DNA of 64,000 nt from Mercenaria mercenaria. Lineage: Eukaryota; Mollusca; Bivalvia; Venerida; Veneridae. The notes below the pieces were generated by a model, which was not told where the DNA came from, made no database searches, and worked only from the letters and a program-made list of their open reading frames with translations. Numbering within the stretch: position 1 is the stretch's first letter; each line of letters starts with the position of its first letter. Position numbers and translations under genes: made by a program. The stretch covers positions 47,793,001 through 47,857,000 of the forward strand of contig NC_069363.1 in assembly GCF_021730395.1 (NCBI RefSeq), given 5' to 3'. Shown here one piece after another: positions 59,840-64,000 of the stretch.

Positions 59840-62290
59840 CGAAACATAGCACTAGTCTCAAATGATATTGCAATAATGTATCTCAACTTTTAGACTTACT
59901 TTTATAGACTTTTTTCCGGACGGTTACTTTTCAACAAATAAAGCGAATATTAAAACACTTTCTATAAAGATAGGATTGCTAAGAGCGAAAGTGCGGAGCA
60001 TGAGAACTGTCACTTTGCCATAAGTAGTATTTGAATGATCGCCCCTGTTGATACATAATGTGTCTAGTTTTTCCCATGCAATGATTTTTAAATTGTTGAA
60101 GAGAATTTAAACGAAAATAGTCACAATGATTTAATTTAGAAGAAGTGCAGAGCATATATAATTATAACTTTCCTGAACATTTCTAAATTATCTCCCTTAT
60201 TGCCCTTGATAGGAATCTGTTTTATCCTGTATATAATGTGTGACTACAGTCTATTATGGACAGACTAAGTAGTGAACTGGCATTGTTTGGCCATGATTTG
60301 TTTTTATTCTATATAAATGCACCATATCTTTCTCTTCTTATTTCCATCAAATGCCAACAATATGAATTTAAAAGTTCAAATATACAATATTTATTTGATA
60401 CATTTGCAAGATAAATAGGGATAATGATTGTCATTCTATTAGTCAAGGTATTTCTCGATCATCAGCTCAACAATTTATTCATGCAACTGGATAACTATAT
60501 GGCAATCCAAGGCACTAGTATTTGTTTTTATGATTTGGTGTAACCCGAATAATACTGCTGATTTTCATCAGGTAAAGGAAAATTTGAAATAAACTTATCA
60601 AACGTATCATCAGGTAAATGTAATTATTTTTTACAGGCTGTCTTGGTCAAAAGGCATAAGTTCAAGTTCAAGGTTCAAATGTATTAGCATATTATTAGTC
60701 TTAGTGTGAATAATCTTCGAACTGTTTGGTTTTGTGTTTTGCTAGAAAAATAAAGAAGGTTCACTCTTTGTTGTAGGAGGTTCCTAAGGATAAAATTATT
60801 GTAATATATTACTTTTCCTCAACACATATATGCACAACTTGTTGAAGTGTTTGAAGTGACTCATTTCCCATATTGAGTGTTTCTCTGAAGTGTGGTCTAT
60901 CAAAACTCACATTTTGTAATAAATTAATTACAAGATCTAATTGATTTATGTACAACACTATTTTCTGACAATTAAAGGAAACACTTCACTTTAGCCTTCT
61001 AATGCCTACACAGTTGGGAAAGTTTTTAAATTGGTGATAATTAGAAAACATATGTACATTTTTTGTATAATTTGCTACCAGAATGTTCACCATGTATTAT
61101 ATAGAATTCAGCTTTTTTGAGAAACATACACGACATCCTACAATCGAAGCGGATGATCTACCACTAGACTTTCGGGGCGATTTCTGTTGTTATATGATTG
61201 TCATATCTCATTATATATCATCAAGTAGATATTATATATAATTTAGGGCTACTTGCAAGATAAGTCTTATAAACAACAGAATAGAGAATGAAACATAGTT
61301 TAAACACTTGAACTTTAATGACTTACTTCTAGTGTGATAGGATTTACCTACAGGTATAGGCGTGGAAAATACAGATCAATATAATTGCAATTTTACTAAT
61401 CCTACCTGTCCTGTGTTACAAAACCTGTTCTATTGTGTCATCTTGATACAAGCAAACCTTTATCATCGTCACTATAAAATTGATACAGGTATTTTATTTT
61501 ATTAACGGCTTGTTAAATGTTAATTGTTTACCATACGTAAGCTGACAGAAACGTAAGAAGCAGCTTTAAACGGTAAATCAAACACATATGAATATATCCT
61601 AAAATTTTACGTGCAAAAAAAAAAAATGATATTGTGTCTAAACCCATTTTGATTTCCAACTAAATTGTGTAATTGCAAGGTAGGTAAACTGAAAGATATC
61701 TCTGCTTGTAAGTACTTCTTTTATGATATAAACAAAGCTATCATACATTTCACATTTTGTAAAATCATTTTTGGTTATTTGAAGGACTTTAAAATCGATT
61801 TTTTTCTATACTTTATTCAATGTATTTCTTTGACAATTTTAGTGTCTATCTCTTACAGTATTCAGAAGAAGGTGTGTGTTATAGTGTAACAGGAAACGGT
61901 CATGAATCATAAAACAAGATAAACCTTAATTTCATAGTTTTACTTTGATGAATATTGTATGTAACTCATCAAATCATTGGTCTTATGATTCTAGTTAACT
62001 GAATGTACGTCCAAATTTCTAAGGATAGATTATCAAATATCTATAAAACTAACACTAAGCTGTTTAACAGCATCGATACCAATTTAAATTAAACAGACGT
62101 ACAATGAGTCAGCGAATAGTGGTATGAATAATCTAACAAAAAATGGACACTATTGTTAATGTCATTTTATCAGCTTTAAGACAGGATAAAGTAAGAAGTA
62201 CTAAACTTCCTTTTTGTACTTTAGAAACTATAGACCGGGAAGTTAATCCAATGCCATTTTAACAAACAAAATCATAAAACTAAACTAAAG
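59840..62290. other. Region with no supported gene
   Basis: AT-rich sequence between the gypsy fossil and the second claudin-like gene. It should contain that gene's promoter, but no TATA box is evident near 62296. Confidence 0.4.
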
Positions 62291-62295
62291 AAACG

Positions 62296-62500
62296 ATGGC
62301 TTGTGTCAAGAGATTTTCAAAGATAAATGCAATCAGCATGGGATTCTCTTGGGTGCTACAGTTTGTAGGCTTTGTGACTCCTTGGTGGTTCAGGCAAAGT
62401 TATACGTTCGTAGATGTTAATTCGGGGGTGTGGTATTCTACGACATGTTACAATATATTAATGAAAACATGTGAAATGAAACAACATCTGGATAGTAAAG
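62296..62500 (+). CDS. Second claudin-like gene, first exon (partial gene)
   Basis: ATG (A at -3) opens 68 codons: a membrane span around residues 10-28, TPWW, then the outer-loop pattern NSGVWY, Cys51 and Cys59. The donor AAAG|GTGAGT leaves phase 1, exactly as in exon 1 of the claudin-like gene at 42449. Position of the intron, phase and motif all suggest paralogues. Later exons are beyond the window; a LINE fragment lies in the visible intron. Confidence 0.75.
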
Positions 62501-63199
62501 GTGAGTTATATTTTTGTTCGAGATGGGCTTTAAACATTTAAGTATTACGATAATGTAATGTCGATCAATTAAGCTAACAAGCACTTCAACGTTCTGCTAG
62601 GCGCTAAATTATTGTTCACAGAGTAACTAACAGCTTCCAGACAATAACTGAGCATTTGTCATACACCAGAGTCAAATTAGAGACCTTTCGAAGTAATCAA
62701 GAGGGAAAATTGTGCATTTCACCACTGAATAAAATTTTTAATGACATCTTTATTTTTTTATTTGCCGTTATTTTCTTTTTGTCTTTGATATTCGTTTAAT
62801 CTGGATTTAATTTTTAAAGACTATGTTTCTACCTCCGTAAACATTTCCAGAGTTCTTAAAATTTCGTATAGAAATGTCTTGGTCTCCGCAAGTAACTTTC
62901 TTTTTCACACACGATTCAGATGAAAAGTACAATCAGGCTCTAAATCGGTTCTATCAAACGAGCGTAAATCATTTTTGTCTCTAAATACACTTTTTTAATC
63001 TGTAATCATATGTTTTAAAACAAACAAAAAAAGATAAAAATAAAAAAAGTACATGTTACTGTCCTCCACACAATAATTACTGATTATATTGCAGACGCGC
63101 AAGTCATGTGACATTTGTTAAAAGTGGGAAAGATCACCCGAAAAAGTAAAATGAATAAAAGTATAGTATTATGGTAATAGGCCACAGACAAGATACCTT

Positions 63200-64000
63200 A
63201 TCTAAGCAAACAAATTGAGATCGGGTCTGGCCTGTAATTGCTTGTCAGGGTATTCCACTGTCAGACTGTTCTTAGGGAAAACAGTTTTGAGTACTGTTAT
63301 GTGCGTGAATGTGGAACCATGTAGTTTAGGTTCCTGATAAGGATGAGGTGTTGGTGGTCTACATTGACTAAATCATACTTGATTTGTGAAATATGATCGG
63401 AGAGGCTTGAAGACTGCCTTGTTTAACGGTTTGCCAGTTACGTTATTTGTCATGACAGAAACACGACATGAGTAGTCATAGTTTTTACAGATTAGAGTGT
63501 GATGCCCACCTGTTAATTATTTCAGTGTTTCAAGTTGGAGACTTGAATGGATACCAAACAGTTCAAGAATATTAAAATTCGGGCTTACACGGGTATAAGA
63601 AGACTTTATTTTCATTTCCTCAATGTTTGTCTTGACATTCCGTGATGAAGCGAAGCAAGTTTTCTGCTTTAGACGTAATATTGTTAATATGAATTCACAC
63701 ATTTAAGTCTTTAGAAATTGTCAGCCCAATGTTTTTGGCGGCACTGGTGCTCTTTTAGTTCAGTGCCATATAGGATGTGTGGGAAAATGCAACTGTTATT
63801 TTTCCTAGTTATTCGCTGCACCTTAAATTTATCAGGGTTAAATTCCATGGACCAGTCCTGATCCCACTGTGCAAGAGAAAGCAGGTCATTTTGTAAGTTT
63901 TAGGAGCCTGCTTACGATTTGTCAGTCAAGTTTAAAGTATTGTATCCTATGCAAAATCAAAAAGTTTTTGTAGGAGAGGAAAGGACAAGGGACGAGAACG
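63200..64000 (-). mobile_element. 3' part of a LINE (non-LTR retrotransposon)
   Basis: Minus-strand reading near the right edge gives LQNDLLSLAQWDQDW and MEFNPDKFKVQRITRKNN, the reverse transcriptase region after the catalytic box. RNVKTNIEEMK and NYMVPHSRT follow in the C-terminal part. The clade looks Jockey/CR1-like but is not certain. Frames are broken, and the 5' part runs off the window. Confidence 0.75.

Overview
The window is animal nuclear DNA, AT-rich, with intron-split genes and many mobile elements. Its repeat families (TTAA-flanked MITEs, elements with tandem 145-169 bp cores, tRNA-headed SINEs, a hairpin MITE starting TGAGCCGCGCC) resemble those I associate with marine bivalves, perhaps a venerid clam. 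That placement rests on memory of such repeats, not on a search.

Four host genes can be built from the sequence with matching splice phases. (1) Plus strand, about 361-15860: a HELZ2-like protein joining an RNB (RNase II/R) exonuclease domain to a UPF1-like superfamily 1 helicase. Eleven exons give 1743 codons, and all catalytic motifs of both enzymes look intact. Its 5' end is unclear. (2) Minus strand, 32130-25333: a complete six-exon secreted C-type lectin of 195 residues with a QPD sugar-binding motif, a TATA box and a possible poly(A) signal. (3) Minus strand, 42449-35235: a complete three-exon claudin-like four-membrane-span protein of 190 residues. (4) Plus strand, 62296-62500: the first exon of a second claudin-like gene; the rest lies beyond the window.

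Most of the remaining sequence is mobile or repetitive. Helicase introns hold a SINE, a TTAA MITE and a reverse-transcriptase remnant. From 16 to 24 kb lie a pogo-type MITE, a diverged duplication, a tandem-core element and a broken mariner. The lectin introns hold a long inverted repeat that abuts the exon 2 splice acceptor, two other repeats and a 145-bp array. The claudin-like intron 2 holds an 891-bp palindrome made of degenerate 7-bp units with a 6-bp target duplication. From 43 to 60 kb lie a second TTAA MITE, an element rich in ACAGCTGT, a hairpin MITE, a broken SWIM/YqaJ-type gene, a broken Tc1 transposon, a 169-bp array, a tRNA-like sequence and a Ty3/gypsy fossil. A LINE fragment runs off the right edge.

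The genes do not form an operon or an obvious pathway. The helicase-nuclease and the lectin both belong to families tied to innate defence in other animals, which is only a loose link. The observations most worth following are the inverted repeat at the lectin exon 2 acceptor, the heptamer palindrome, and the tandem arrays carrying repeated AGGTCAAGGTCA sites.
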